Source of the DNA: an uncultured Alphaproteobacteria bacterium | GTDB lineage: Bacteria > Pseudomonadota > Alphaproteobacteria > RF32 > CAG-239 | NCBI GenBank assembly: GCA_910585375.1 | Contig: CAJUCZ010000017.1 | Span: forward strand, 1-40,474 | DNA: 40,474 bases | Reading direction: 5' to 3' | Shown here: piece after piece, positions 17,306 through 25,099 of the stretch | How the letters are laid out: every line of letters begins with the position of its first letter | Position numbering within the stretch: position 1 is the first letter of the stretch | Made by a program: the position numbers and the translations under genes | The notes under the pieces: generated by a model | Seen by the model: the letters and a program-made list of their open reading frames with translations, nothing else | Databases searched by the model: none | Told to the model about the DNA's origin: nothing

Positions 17306-17797
17306 ATGAATCACGAATTTTATATGGACAAGGCTCTTGAACTTGCGCGGCAGGCAGCCGCAGCAGACGAGATTCCGGTTGGTGCGTTGATTGTTAACCC
17401 TGCTGACGGCGAAATTATTGCCTCTGCCCATAATTTAAGCCAACATTCGCTTGATGCAACGGCTCACGCCGAAATTCTGGCAATTCAGGAAGCATGCCGC
17501 AAACTTAACAGCAACCGTTTGCGCGGACTGGACATGTATGTGACGCTTGAGCCCTGCACCATGTGCGCGGCAGCCATCTCTTTCGCCAGAATTGAACATT
17601 TGTATATCGGAACCGAAGACCCTAAAGGCGGCGCGGTTCTTAACGGCGTGAAATTTTACCAGCAGCCGACTTGTCATCACCGGCCGATTGTGGAAAGCGG
17701 TTTTTTGCAAGACGAGTGCTCTCAAATTCTGAAATCTTTTTTTCAAGCCCGCCGGTCGGGAGGCCGACGGCCGCCGACTGTAAGCACCCTGCCCTGA
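17306..17797 (+). CDS. tadA: tRNA(adenine34) deaminase
   Basis: Converts A34 to inosine in tRNA-Arg. The zinc and catalytic residues are in HAE at 54-56 and PCTMC at 83-87. The start at 17306 follows AAAGG. At 163 aa it is slightly long. The last 15 residues (RRSGGRRPPTVSTLP) are encoded by GC-rich palindromic sequence and the first bases of the 99-bp tandem repeat, so the native C terminus may have been replaced when the repeat arrived. Confidence 0.93.
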   Translation: MNHEFYMDKALELARQAAAADEIPVGALIVNPADGEIIASAHNLSQHSLDATAHAEILAIQEACRKLNSNRLRGLDMYVTLEPCTMCAAAISFARIEHLYIGTEDPKGGAVLNGVKFYQQPTCHHRPIVESGFLQDECSQILKSFFQARRSGGRRPPTVSTLP

Positions 17798-18030
17798 AAC
17801 CGCGTTGCTCCGTTGGGATGTGTGAAAAAGTATGTACCTTGAAAAACTTGCAGTTTGCGGCGGGTGATGCATCAATTGTCAGCGCCCTGCCTCAGAGACC
17901 GCGTTGCTCCCGCTGAGGACATGAAAAAATATGTACCTTGAAAAACTTGCAATTTGCGGCGGGTGGGGCATCAATTGTCAGCGCCCTGCGGTGCTATATT
18001 AGAGATTGCGAGAAAGTATGTGCTTTGAAA
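17781..18030. repeat. 99-bp tandem repeat, about 2.5 units
   Basis: TATGTACCTTGAAAAACTTG recurs at 17831 and 17930 (99 bp apart), with a decayed third copy at 18017. Each unit also has TTTGCGGCGGGTG, CATCAATTGTCAGCGCCCTGC and ACCGCGTTGCTCC. It lies between tadA and the terminator of cassette B. Stops occur in several frames, so I do not call it coding. Confidence 0.85.
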
Positions 18031-18040
18031 AGAGAAGAAA

Positions 18041-18068
18041 AAAAGCGGGAGTTTTCTCCCGCTTTTTT
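18041..18068. terminator. Terminator of cassette B
   Basis: AAAAGCGGGAG (18041-18051) pairs with CTCCCGCTTTT (18056-18066). It closes the HTH gene of cassette B on the minus strand and matches the terminators of cassettes A and C. Confidence 0.88.
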
Positions 18069-18070
18069 AT

Positions 18071-18412
18071 TTAGCTCTCGACCATTTCTTCCAAGTCTTC
18101 AAAACTATCGTACAACGGATCAGAAAATTCTCCCGATATGGCTTTATCAATTTCATCTTCGCTTGGTGTTACCAATCTCAGATCTATCCGCTTACCGTAA
18201 AAGTTCAGCAGTTTTTTCAGCAAGTTTAACTTCAGCGTGCCGCGGCCTAGTTCAATATCATCTAATTCTTGTTCCGTTATCTTCAGCTTTTTACAGAGAT
18301 ACCAAGCACGAAGTTGCCGCTCATGGCGTTCAAAGAATAAGGCGAAGCCAAGTGTTTTATTGAAATTTCTTAAATGATTACGGGTTGTTGCGTGAAAATA
18401 ATATTTTCCCAT
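18071..18412 (-). CDS. Small HTH-like protein, cassette B
   Basis: A 113-aa protein of unknown function, about two-thirds identical without gaps to the cassette C protein by eye. A strongly conserved basic segment (residues 13-35) is followed by an Xre-like region, CKKLKITEQELDDIELGRG, then LKLNLLKKLLNFYGKRIDL. An acidic tail ends in SFEDLEEMVES. DNA binding is inferred. AGGAG lies about 9 nt before the ATG and is paired with an upstream AGCTCC in the leader. It faces away from the cysteine-rich gene that starts at 18785. Confidence 0.75.
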   Translation of the reverse strand: MGKYYFHATTRNHLRNFNKTLGFALFFERHERQLRAWYLCKKLKITEQELDDIELGRGTLKLNLLKKLLNFYGKRIDLRLVTPSEDEIDKAISGEFSDPLYDSFEDLEEMVES

Positions 18413-18592
18413 TTCTTTTTAGCTCCTTGATTTTGTTAAAACAAAATCCGCCTAAAAAATAGGCGGATGGAGCTAACAAACTGCATAGATCAGCCGCGCT
18501 TATTCGTCCGCTAAGCGGCTTATATCACGCACCCCACCCAAAGTGGATTTCTATGAGATGATTGTTAGACACCACAGCCCGTCTCCGGACTG
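18413..18592 (-). ncRNA. Structured leader RNA, cassette B
   Basis: Same architecture as leader A. It has a 5' hairpin CAGTCC-GGAGAC-GGGCTG, a long-range helix CTAACAA/TTGTTAG (18562-18568 with 18473-18479), a CCGC/GCGG hairpin flanked by ATAAG and CGAATA, and a TCCGCCTA/TAGGCGGA hairpin (18447-18467) followed by TTTTGTTTT. AGCTCC (18469-18474) then pairs with the Shine-Dalgarno GGAGCT (18421-18426). Compared with leader A, both sides of the long helix and of the terminator-like hairpin have changed together. Confidence 0.77.
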
Positions 18593-18597
18593 CGAGG

Positions 18598-18628
18598 TTT
18601 ATATTAAATGAATCTACATTTTTTGCAA
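18598..18628 (-). promoter_or_regulatory. Promoter of leader RNA B
   Basis: Minus strand: TTGCAA (18623-18628), 19 nt, TATAAA (18598-18603). Predicted start near 18592. Spacing equals that in cassettes A and C. Confidence 0.68.
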
Positions 18629-18649
18629 GCGGAATTTAGCCTTTTCCTT

Positions 18650-18746
18650 TTAGCCAAAATTCCCTCCGCTTTTCCTATCTCTCTGCCCAAAATCTCCACC
18701 TATCTTTTCATGAGTGCTTGACATTGGTGTTCCTTTATGGTATAGT
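18650..18746 (+). promoter_or_regulatory. Upstream control region and promoter of cysteine-rich gene 1
   Basis: TTGACA (18718-18723), 17 nt, TATAGT (18741-18746): a near-consensus sigma-70 promoter. Upstream are two direct CCAAAAT boxes, at 18654 (GCCAAAATTCC) and 18687 (GCCCAAAATCTCC). They are 33 bp apart, and the second is 31 bp before the -35. The same layout with identical spacings precedes the second cysteine-rich gene (40072-40168). The boxes look like activator or repressor sites. Confidence 0.8.
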
Positions 18747-18784
18747 GGTTTTAGTATTGGTACTTTTTAGGGAGGAGACCGAAA

Positions 18785-20239
18785 ATGAAACACACTATGC
18801 TACACCTGAAACTAAACTCTGCGGTATCAGCCCTGGCTGTGGCCGCTGCTTTCTCGGTCTTCCTCCCGCCTTCCAATGCTTATTGCGGCGTCTGCTTCCT
18901 GCCTGACTGTGGTGATGAAGACGGTGTTTTTCCGGGGCCTAACCCTAATCCAAATTCTGACACTGAATGGTGCGAGAAAAAAGGTTACACCTATTATGCT
19001 TCCGGTAAATGTCCGCAGTATCAGGCGCTGGTCAGTAAATGTAAAAGAGATGATTTTTACCTTAAATGCGATGACGTGACATGGTGTAAGCAAAACGGTT
19101 ATAACACAACATCATGTCCTATTCCGTCTTATTTAGACGGACAATGTCCGAACGGTAAACCTTACTACAAACAATGTAAAGAGGACAGGCCGCGGGCCTG
19201 CCGTGAAGCCGGATATGTCAACTCGTGTTCTCCGGGGCGTTTGTATGCAACTACAAACCGATGTCCTTATGACAAATCATTCGGTAAATGCTGTACCGCT
19301 TCGCCTTCTGCCGGATGCCCGTCCAGCTATGCCGTAAACTGCGACCCCGCACGCGGTTCTTCCGGCACCGACACTTGCGGCTATACCTGTTATCGTTGTT
19401 GTTCCGACGAATGTTCCCGCGGGTCTAAAAACTACACTGGTTCCTATGCCGGCACGACTGAGTGCGGTTCGACTTGCCGTTACTGCAAAGACTGTACTTC
19501 CGGAAGTACGTCTTACTCCGGATCTTATGTCGGGTCTTCCGAATGCGGTAACTGCTATTCATGTTCCGATAACTGCCGTTCCGGTCAGAAGTCCGTGTCT
19601 TGTTCCTCTACTTATAATAAAGTACGCGTATCTTCAACCGAATGCGGAACAAGCTGTTACGAATGTCAATATAATTCCGATTGTTCCGTAACATCAAAAT
19701 CATGCTCTTACGGCTGTGCTTCCACGAACTCTTGCGGTAAGTGCACTTCCTGCAAGTCCAAACCGGCAATTACCTGTTCCGGCATAACACCTTACGAAGT
19801 CAACGGCGCATGTTCAGAATGCAGAACAGACAAAGATTGCACAACAAATATTTATCCAGGCAGTGGTGTCAATCCCGGAGGGACTTATGCAAACAGAGAT
19901 TTACCGTGGAGATATTACAGCAAATGTAATACGTCTCTAAGAGCATGTGTAGAAGCTTTAAGTGTTGCAGACTGTAAAGGTGTTGTGGCTCAACATGTGG
20001 GAGGGGTTGACGGACGTCGTTATTCTGATAGTCCTACGACATATATGAGTTCTGGCGGCCATTGTCATTGTCTGCGTGAATATCGGGTCTCAACAGGCGA
20101 GGCGTGGCATGGAGATTCTAACGGAAACAGATGTGCCGTTACTCCCTGTTCAAGTGATGCGGACTGCGCATCTACCGAGAAATGTGCTCAGGCACATAGT
20201 TTGGCTGGAGGAAAAAAATGGTGTGTAAACAAAGTTTAA
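18785..20239 (+). CDS. Secreted cysteine-rich repeat protein 1
   Basis: A 484-aa protein with a Sec-type signal peptide (residues 1-33, core SALAVAAAFSVFLPP). Residues 62-170 hold three units of the form WC...GY...C...CP...C (W62, W100, A138 starts). Residues 200-300 hold shorter ECG..CY.C repeats with G/S/Y spacers. The rest is less regular and ends in KKWCVNKV. Disulfide-rich surface or secreted adhesin-like structure is inferred; no enzyme motif is seen. The start follows GGGAGGAG. It has its own strong promoter. A second gene with nearly the same signal peptide starts at 40309. In-frame cysteine-rich codons continue after the stop. Confidence 0.85.
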   Translation: MKHTMLHLKLNSAVSALAVAAAFSVFLPPSNAYCGVCFLPDCGDEDGVFPGPNPNPNSDTEWCEKKGYTYYASGKCPQYQALVSKCKRDDFYLKCDDVTWCKQNGYNTTSCPIPSYLDGQCPNGKPYYKQCKEDRPRACREAGYVNSCSPGRLYATTNRCPYDKSFGKCCTASPSAGCPSSYAVNCDPARGSSGTDTCGYTCYRCCSDECSRGSKNYTGSYAGTTECGSTCRYCKDCTSGSTSYSGSYVGSSECGNCYSCSDNCRSGQKSVSCSSTYNKVRVSSTECGTSCYECQYNSDCSVTSKSCSYGCASTNSCGKCTSCKSKPAITCSGITPYEVNGACSECRTDKDCTTNIYPGSGVNPGGTYANRDLPWRYYSKCNTSLRACVEALSVADCKGVVAQHVGGVDGRRYSDSPTTYMSSGGHCHCLREYRVSTGEAWHGDSNGNRCAVTPCSSDADCASTEKCAQAHSLAGGKKWCVNKV

Positions 20240-20350
20240 AAATTACTGCTAACTGTTACTGATTGTGGTTCATGTGTTTGCTGTACGGCAAGTGCCGGAG
20301 AAAAATGGTGTGTTACGTCAAAAAAAGTAACAGTTGTATATGGTAACTAA
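20240..20350 (+). pseudogene. In-frame cysteine-rich extension after the stop codon
   Basis: After the TAA at 20237-20239 the same frame stays open for 36 codons to a TAA at 20348-20350. It reads VTDCGSCVCCTASAGEKWCV and continues for 11 more residues. The GEKWCV motif echoes GGKKWCV just before the stop. It is either a remnant of another family member's C terminus or the original tail cut off by a nonsense mutation. Confidence 0.55.
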
Positions 20351-20369
20351 TTGTTATATATACTAAAAA

Positions 20370-20410
20370 ATAACGGACTGCTGAAATATCAGCAGCCCGT
20401 TCTTGTTTTT
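20370..20410. terminator. Shared terminator of cysteine-rich gene 1 and thrS
   Basis: AACGGACTGCTGA (20372-20384) pairs with TCAGCAGCCCGTT (20389-20401). A-rich sequence lies on the left and TCTTGTTTTT on the right, so it can work for both converging genes. Confidence 0.88.
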
Positions 20411-20419
20411 CTTTGGTAA

Positions 20420-22351
20420 TTACTTGTCCTGTGACGGCATTTGCGCTTCCTGCGCCAAAGCCTGCACAAAATCATCAAGTTTCATGACTTCCTGTTTATC
20501 AGAGCCTATCCGGCGGATCGTTACCGTGCGGTTTTCTTTTTCTTTGGCACCGACAACGGCAATGACCGGAATTTTAGCGACAGAGTGTTCGCGAATCTTA
20601 TAATTGATTTTTTCATTGCGCAGGTCTGTCTTTACATTCAAGCCGGCTTTTTTCAATGCGGCGGCCACTTCTTCGGCGTAATCGTCAAATTCGCTGACAA
20701 TCGGCGCAACAACGACTTGTTCCGGAGAAAGCCATAACGGCAGTTTGCCGGCATGGTTCTCAATCAAAATACCTAAGAATCTTTCAATTGAGCCGAACAA
20801 AGCACGGTGCAGCATAACCGGCTGATGTTTTTCGCCGTCTTCGCCGATATAAGAAATATCAAAGCGCTGCGGCAGGTTCATATCAACCTGAATTGTTCCG
20901 CACTGCCATTCACGGCCGATAGCGTCTTTCAAAATGAACTCGAGTTTCGGACCGTAGAATGCGCCCTCGCCTTCATTGATTTCAAATTTATACCCATGCG
21001 AAGTCAGGGCATTGGCCAGCGCATTCTCGCACAAATCCCATATTTCGTCAGAACCGATACGGTAAATGCTGTCCGGACGGGTTGAGAGATAAATCTTCAC
21101 ATCTTCAAAGCCAAAATCTTTATAAATATCCAAAATCAGCTTCAAAGTCGTAATGCATTCTTCTTCCATTTGTTCCGGCGTGCAGAAAATATGGGCATCG
21201 TCCTGCGTAAATTCGCGAACGCGCATCAGTCCCATCAGAGAACCGGAAGCCTCGTAACGGTTGACCTTGCCGAACTCGGCCACACGCAGCGGCAGATCAC
21301 GGTAAGACTTAATACCCTGTTTGTAAACCAGCAAACCGCCGGGACAGTTCATCGGTTTGATACAGAACCATTTTTTATCCTCGGTTTGGCCGGAATAGTT
21401 ATGGGCGCCGTATTTGTCCCAGTGGCCGGAAGTTTCCCACAGGCATCTGTCCATAACGCGCGGTGTGCAGATTTCGATATAGCCGTTATTTTCCTGACGT
21501 TTGCGCATATATTCAATCAGCTTACGATAAATTTTGTAGCCCTTATCATGCCAGAAAACCGCACCCGGCGCATAGTCCGGTTCAAAGTGGAACAAGTCCA
21601 TTTCACGCCCGAGTTTGCGGTGATCGCGTTTGGCAGCTTCTTCCAGCATTTCAAGATAAGCTTTCAAATCTTTTTTATCAGCCCAGGCTGTGGCATAGAT
21701 ACGCTGCAGCATTTCTTTGGTCGAATCGCCGCGCCAATAAGCGCCGGCAACTTTCATCAGTTTGAAAGCATCGCCGATTTTGCCGGTAGAAGGAACGTGC
21801 GGCCCGCGGCAAAGGTCGGTAAAGCTGCCCTGACGATAGAGAGAAATCACTTCGTCCTGCGGCAGATCTTCAATAATTTCGGCTTTATAGTGTTCACCCA
21901 AATTTTTGAAAAATTTAATCGCTTCGTCACGCGGCATGACAATGCGTTCAACCTTTTCATCACGTTTGACAATCTCGTGCATTTTTGCCTCGATTTTTTC
22001 AAAATCTTCGGTCGTAAAAGGTTCTTTGCGGGCAAAGTCATAATAAAAGCCATTCTCGATAGCCGGCCCGATCGTGACCTGAACATCTTTCCACAATTCT
22101 TTAACCGCCTGCGCCATAATGTGCGAGCAGGAGTGGCGGATAATGTGCAAACCCTCTTTATCTTTACCGGTAATGATTGTTACGGTTGCGTCGGTAGTGA
22201 TAGGGGTGCTTAAATCCTGTGTTGTGCCGTTTACGGTGATGGCCAAAGCCGCCTTTGCAAGACCAGAACTAATTTTATTGGCAATGTCAAAACCGTTGAC
22301 ACCGCTCTCCATATCAAGAATACTGCCGTCAGGCAATTTAATCGCAACCAT
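20420..22351 (-). CDS. thrS: Threonyl-tRNA synthetase
   Basis: Class II synthetase charging tRNA-Thr and editing mischarged serine. It has an N-terminal TGS domain (1-60), the editing domain with HSCSHIMAQA near residue 73, the catalytic core with MNCPGG, RVREFTQDDAHIFC and HRALFGSIERFLGILIE, and a C-terminal anticodon domain. Length 643 aa, complete. It lies 93 bp downstream of the glycosyltransferase with a weak hairpin between. No T-box or clear tRNA-like leader is seen. Confidence 0.97.
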   Translation of the reverse strand: MVAIKLPDGSILDMESGVNGFDIANKISSGLAKAALAITVNGTTQDLSTPITTDATVTIITGKDKEGLHIIRHSCSHIMAQAVKELWKDVQVTIGPAIENGFYYDFARKEPFTTEDFEKIEAKMHEIVKRDEKVERIVMPRDEAIKFFKNLGEHYKAEIIEDLPQDEVISLYRQGSFTDLCRGPHVPSTGKIGDAFKLMKVAGAYWRGDSTKEMLQRIYATAWADKKDLKAYLEMLEEAAKRDHRKLGREMDLFHFEPDYAPGAVFWHDKGYKIYRKLIEYMRKRQENNGYIEICTPRVMDRCLWETSGHWDKYGAHNYSGQTEDKKWFCIKPMNCPGGLLVYKQGIKSYRDLPLRVAEFGKVNRYEASGSLMGLMRVREFTQDDAHIFCTPEQMEEECITTLKLILDIYKDFGFEDVKIYLSTRPDSIYRIGSDEIWDLCENALANALTSHGYKFEINEGEGAFYGPKLEFILKDAIGREWQCGTIQVDMNLPQRFDISYIGEDGEKHQPVMLHRALFGSIERFLGILIENHAGKLPLWLSPEQVVVAPIVSEFDDYAEEVAAALKKAGLNVKTDLRNEKINYKIREHSVAKIPVIAVVGAKEKENRTVTIRRIGSDKQEVMKLDDFVQALAQEAQMPSQDK

Positions 22352-22390
22352 TTTTAAATTTCCTTATATTACTTTTTTGTCATTTAATTT

Positions 22391-22426
22391 ACGAACAAAA
22401 CCACAGGCAAATGACAATTCTGCGGT
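22391..22426 (-). terminator. Weak terminator-like hairpin after the glycosyltransferase gene
   Basis: On the minus strand ACCGCAG pairs with CTGTGGT (22420-22426 with 22400-22406, one G-U pair) and is followed by TTTTGTT. It may separate glycosyltransferase and thrS transcripts. Confidence 0.45.
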
Positions 22427-22444
22427 TCGGCGGGAAAATGACCG

Positions 22445-23596
22445 TCATTCTCCCAAAACTTCTTTATAAACTTCTATTGTTTTGCCGCACATAATTTGTT
22501 TGGTAAAATTAGCGCGGACATTTTCTATACCGGCTTTGCCGATTTTTTCGGCTTCAGCAGCAGACAGGCCAAGCGCCCAGTCCAGTGCATCGGCCAGAGA
22601 CTGCGCGTCATTGCTTTTGAACAGTTTGCCGGTTTTGCCGTCAACCACGGTATCAAGCGTACCGCCGATATCGGAAGCAACCACGATTTTACCCATGGCC
22701 TGCCCCTCAATGGAAATCCGGCCGAAAGCTTCCGGCTCGATTGCCGTTGACAAGACAACGTTTGCAATCATCATTAGTGCCGGAACATCGGAATAGCGTC
22801 CGAAAAAGCCGACCCGATCTTCCAGTTTGTATTTGCGGACCAATTCTTCCAGATAATCCATATAATGCTGACGCCCCTGGCTGTCTCCGGTGATAATGCA
22901 ATAGTAATTCCGGTTTTTCATTTTGGCAAGAGCTTCTATCAGCAAATGCTGGCCTTTCCAGCGGGTTATACGCCCCGGCAGCAGCAATACGGGCTTGTCA
23001 TCGGCAATATTGTATTCTTTGATTTTATTAATCATACGTTCCTGCGTAACGGCGGCCGGCGAAAAGCGCTCAATATCGGCGCAACGGTGTATCAGGCGGA
23101 TTTTAGCTTCGTCCGCCTTGTAATTCTGCAAAATATGGTTTTTAATATGATTGGAAATGGCAATAACACGCTCGCCGTAAGTCATCACTCTGTTATAAAT
23201 TTTTTTAATTCCCCAAGGTCCGAGGCCGTAAGTTCCATGGAAAGTGGTCACGAACTTTACTCCGGCTCTTTTGGCTGCCCAATAGGCGCTCCACGCCGGC
23301 GCGCGGGAACGGGCATGAACAACATTAACCCCGTTATCACGGATTATTTTCTCCAAAGCACGGGCGTTTCTGCGCATTGTAAACGGATTTTTGCTCTTGA
23401 GCGGCAGGGTAAAATGCGGGACTTTCAGCTTATCAAGGTCATAAACCATACGTCCGCCCTGCGAGGCCACGAAATTTTTGATTCCGTGCTTTTGCAGTTC
23501 GGAGGCGACCTCGACCGTTCCGACTTCAACGCCGCCGGTTTCCATCTCGGGCAAAACCTGCAGGACAACCGGTGTTTTATCTTTACTGCTGCTCAT
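22445..23596 (-). CDS. Glycosyltransferase family 4 protein
   Basis: A GT-B fold sugar transferase, 383 aa. The N-terminal domain begins VVLQVLPEMETGGVEVGTVE, with FVTTFHGTYG in the middle. The C-terminal nucleotide-sugar domain has LLLPGRITRWKGQHLLIEAL, the EX7E-type segment EPEAFGRISIEGQAMG and VVASDIGGTLDTV. The acceptor is unknown; lipopolysaccharide core or capsule synthesis is plausible. It is divergent from the hydrolase gene with a 45-bp gap. Confidence 0.92.
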   Translation of the reverse strand: MSSSKDKTPVVLQVLPEMETGGVEVGTVEVASELQKHGIKNFVASQGGRMVYDLDKLKVPHFTLPLKSKNPFTMRRNARALEKIIRDNGVNVVHARSRAPAWSAYWAAKRAGVKFVTTFHGTYGLGPWGIKKIYNRVMTYGERVIAISNHIKNHILQNYKADEAKIRLIHRCADIERFSPAAVTQERMINKIKEYNIADDKPVLLLPGRITRWKGQHLLIEALAKMKNRNYYCIITGDSQGRQHYMDYLEELVRKYKLEDRVGFFGRYSDVPALMMIANVVLSTAIEPEAFGRISIEGQAMGKIVVASDIGGTLDTVVDGKTGKLFKSNDAQSLADALDWALGLSAAEAEKIGKAGIENVRANFTKQIMCGKTIEVYKEVLGE

Positions 23597-23641
23597 TTTT
23601 AAATTACAATCCTTTCAAAATTTATTTGAATTGAGGCAATT

Positions 23642-24385
23642 ATGCAAAACCGCAAATTTAAAACCAACTTTACAACCAAATTTGAGTATAGCCAAGCAAA
23701 ATCTTTGCCAACTCACAAAATTAGCGTGATTTATATTCACGGATTGTTCTCTGACTGCTGGGGACGCAAGCCCGAAAGCGTGAAAGAATGGTGCGAAGCC
23801 CGAGGCATCGGCTTTTTCCGATATGAACTGGCAGGACACGGTTCCGACTCGGCCCGTTATGAAGAATCCGACATGGCGGTCTGGAAATCCCAAATTATTG
23901 AAGTTATTGACGAGATGGTCGACGGGCCGGTTGTTTTAGTCGGATCTTCCATCGGCGGCTGGCTTAGCCTGTTGGCAGCGGCGGAGCGTCCGGACAGAGT
24001 CCGCGGGGTTGTCGGACTGGCTGCCGCGCCTGATTTTACCAAAGATCTGGAGCAATACATCTTTACGCCGGAGCAAAAACAGACAATGGCGCAGACGGGG
24101 CGTTTGGAATTTGCCACCAAAGATTTTTCTTATATTTTTACCAAAAAAATGTTTGATACAGCGCGGGAGATGTGCCTGCTCGGACGGGAAATCCCGATAG
24201 ATTGTCCGGTGCATTTGCTGCAGGGAATGAAAGACGACTGTCTTGATCCGAAAAAAGCGATGAATATTGCAAAATGCCTGCGCAGTTCTCAGGTTGTGGT
24301 GAAAATGCTGAAAAATTCCAATCACCGTTTATGTAATCAGGAAGACATCCGCGAATTATTCAATTCTCTGGAAAGCATGGTATAA
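23642..24385 (+). CDS. Alpha/beta hydrolase
   Basis: Serine hydrolase, 247 aa. The nucleophile S103 is in GSSIGGW. HGLFSD at 33-38 forms the oxyanion loop. The acid is likely an Asp in LQGMKDDCLDP and the base His in NSNHRLCN near the C terminus. It resembles ABHD10-like or YqiA-like thioesterases and esterases; the substrate is unknown. A GAGG site lies before the start. Confidence 0.88.
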   Translation: MQNRKFKTNFTTKFEYSQAKSLPTHKISVIYIHGLFSDCWGRKPESVKEWCEARGIGFFRYELAGHGSDSARYEESDMAVWKSQIIEVIDEMVDGPVVLVGSSIGGWLSLLAAAERPDRVRGVVGLAAAPDFTKDLEQYIFTPEQKQTMAQTGRLEFATKDFSYIFTKKMFDTAREMCLLGREIPIDCPVHLLQGMKDDCLDPKKAMNIAKCLRSSQVVVKMLKNSNHRLCNQEDIRELFNSLESMV

Positions 24386-24411
24386 ATTTCCGGAAAATAC
24401 GGATTTCCGCC

Positions 24412-25041
24412 TCATCTTCCTTTGTCAGCGATATCTTTCAGTGCTTCAGCGGTCAGAGCAGTCATCATGCCTTTATTTGCCGTGCGGGCGGAATTTTCCG
24501 GCACGTCTTGTTTTTTCTTGTTGCTCACGCCCCGATACTGCTGAATTTTTTCTGCATCTTCCTGTTCTTTATTTTCCTGCCGGCCGACTGCCGTTTTTAA
24601 GCTCTCAACTACTTCGTCCGGCTTTTCTTTGACCCCGGCAAAGTTATAATTCTCAACCCGCTGTTTGAGTTCTGTCTTTTCCGCTTCGGTCAATACCGAT
24701 GCATCAATCGCCTGATACGCCTGCTGCCGGATATTGCTTTGCGTTTCCGGACGCGCGCTCAGAGGCCGGACTTTCTCGCCTTTTGCAACATGATCCGCCA
24801 GTTCGGCCTGCTCGCCGCGGGCTTCAACGTTGCCGCTGTCTTTAATATGAATTTCAGTACGGGCGCCGGTATTGTCCGTTAATTTATATTGGGTTTCATC
24901 CCCAAACACCGGAACTTCTTTTTCTACCCTCAAATTTCTTTCATCGCCGCTGTTTTGCAGATTTTGACGCATTTGTTCGATTTTGGCAGCGTGAGCCTCC
25001 GCATCTTTTATCTGTTTTTCCCAGTCATTTCCTCTGCTCAT
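24412..25041 (-). CDS. Hypothetical coiled, charged protein
   Basis: A 209-aa soluble protein rich in Glu, Lys, Gln and Ala, with no signal or membrane segment. The first 30 residues (WEKQIKDAEAHAAKIEQMRQ) and residues 110-175 are likely coiled. No domain is recognised. It lies between the convergent hydrolase and rnhA. Codon use looks like that of the neighbours, so I take it as real. Confidence 0.65.
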   Translation of the reverse strand: MSRGNDWEKQIKDAEAHAAKIEQMRQNLQNSGDERNLRVEKEVPVFGDETQYKLTDNTGARTEIHIKDSGNVEARGEQAELADHVAKGEKVRPLSARPETQSNIRQQAYQAIDASVLTEAEKTELKQRVENYNFAGVKEKPDEVVESLKTAVGRQENKEQEDAEKIQQYRGVSNKKKQDVPENSARTANKGMMTALTAEALKDIADKGR

Positions 25042-25099
25042 GATCCAATCTCCGCAACAGCTTTATATTGATTGTATTATAGCAAATTCCGTCTGATAT

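Noticed and set aside
17671..18363. Repeat-encoded ORFs with a 33-residue period over the 99-bp repeat
   Set aside because: Several overlapping frames are broken by stops, no ribosome site is seen and the reading runs into the cassette B terminator and the HTH gene antisense.
21170..22213. Long plus-strand ORF opposite thrS
   Set aside because: Antisense shadow of a clear threonyl-tRNA synthetase; no ribosome site or domain.
22352..22444. T-box or attenuator before thrS
   Set aside because: Only a weak hairpin with a G-U pair is visible; no specifier or T-box sequence.
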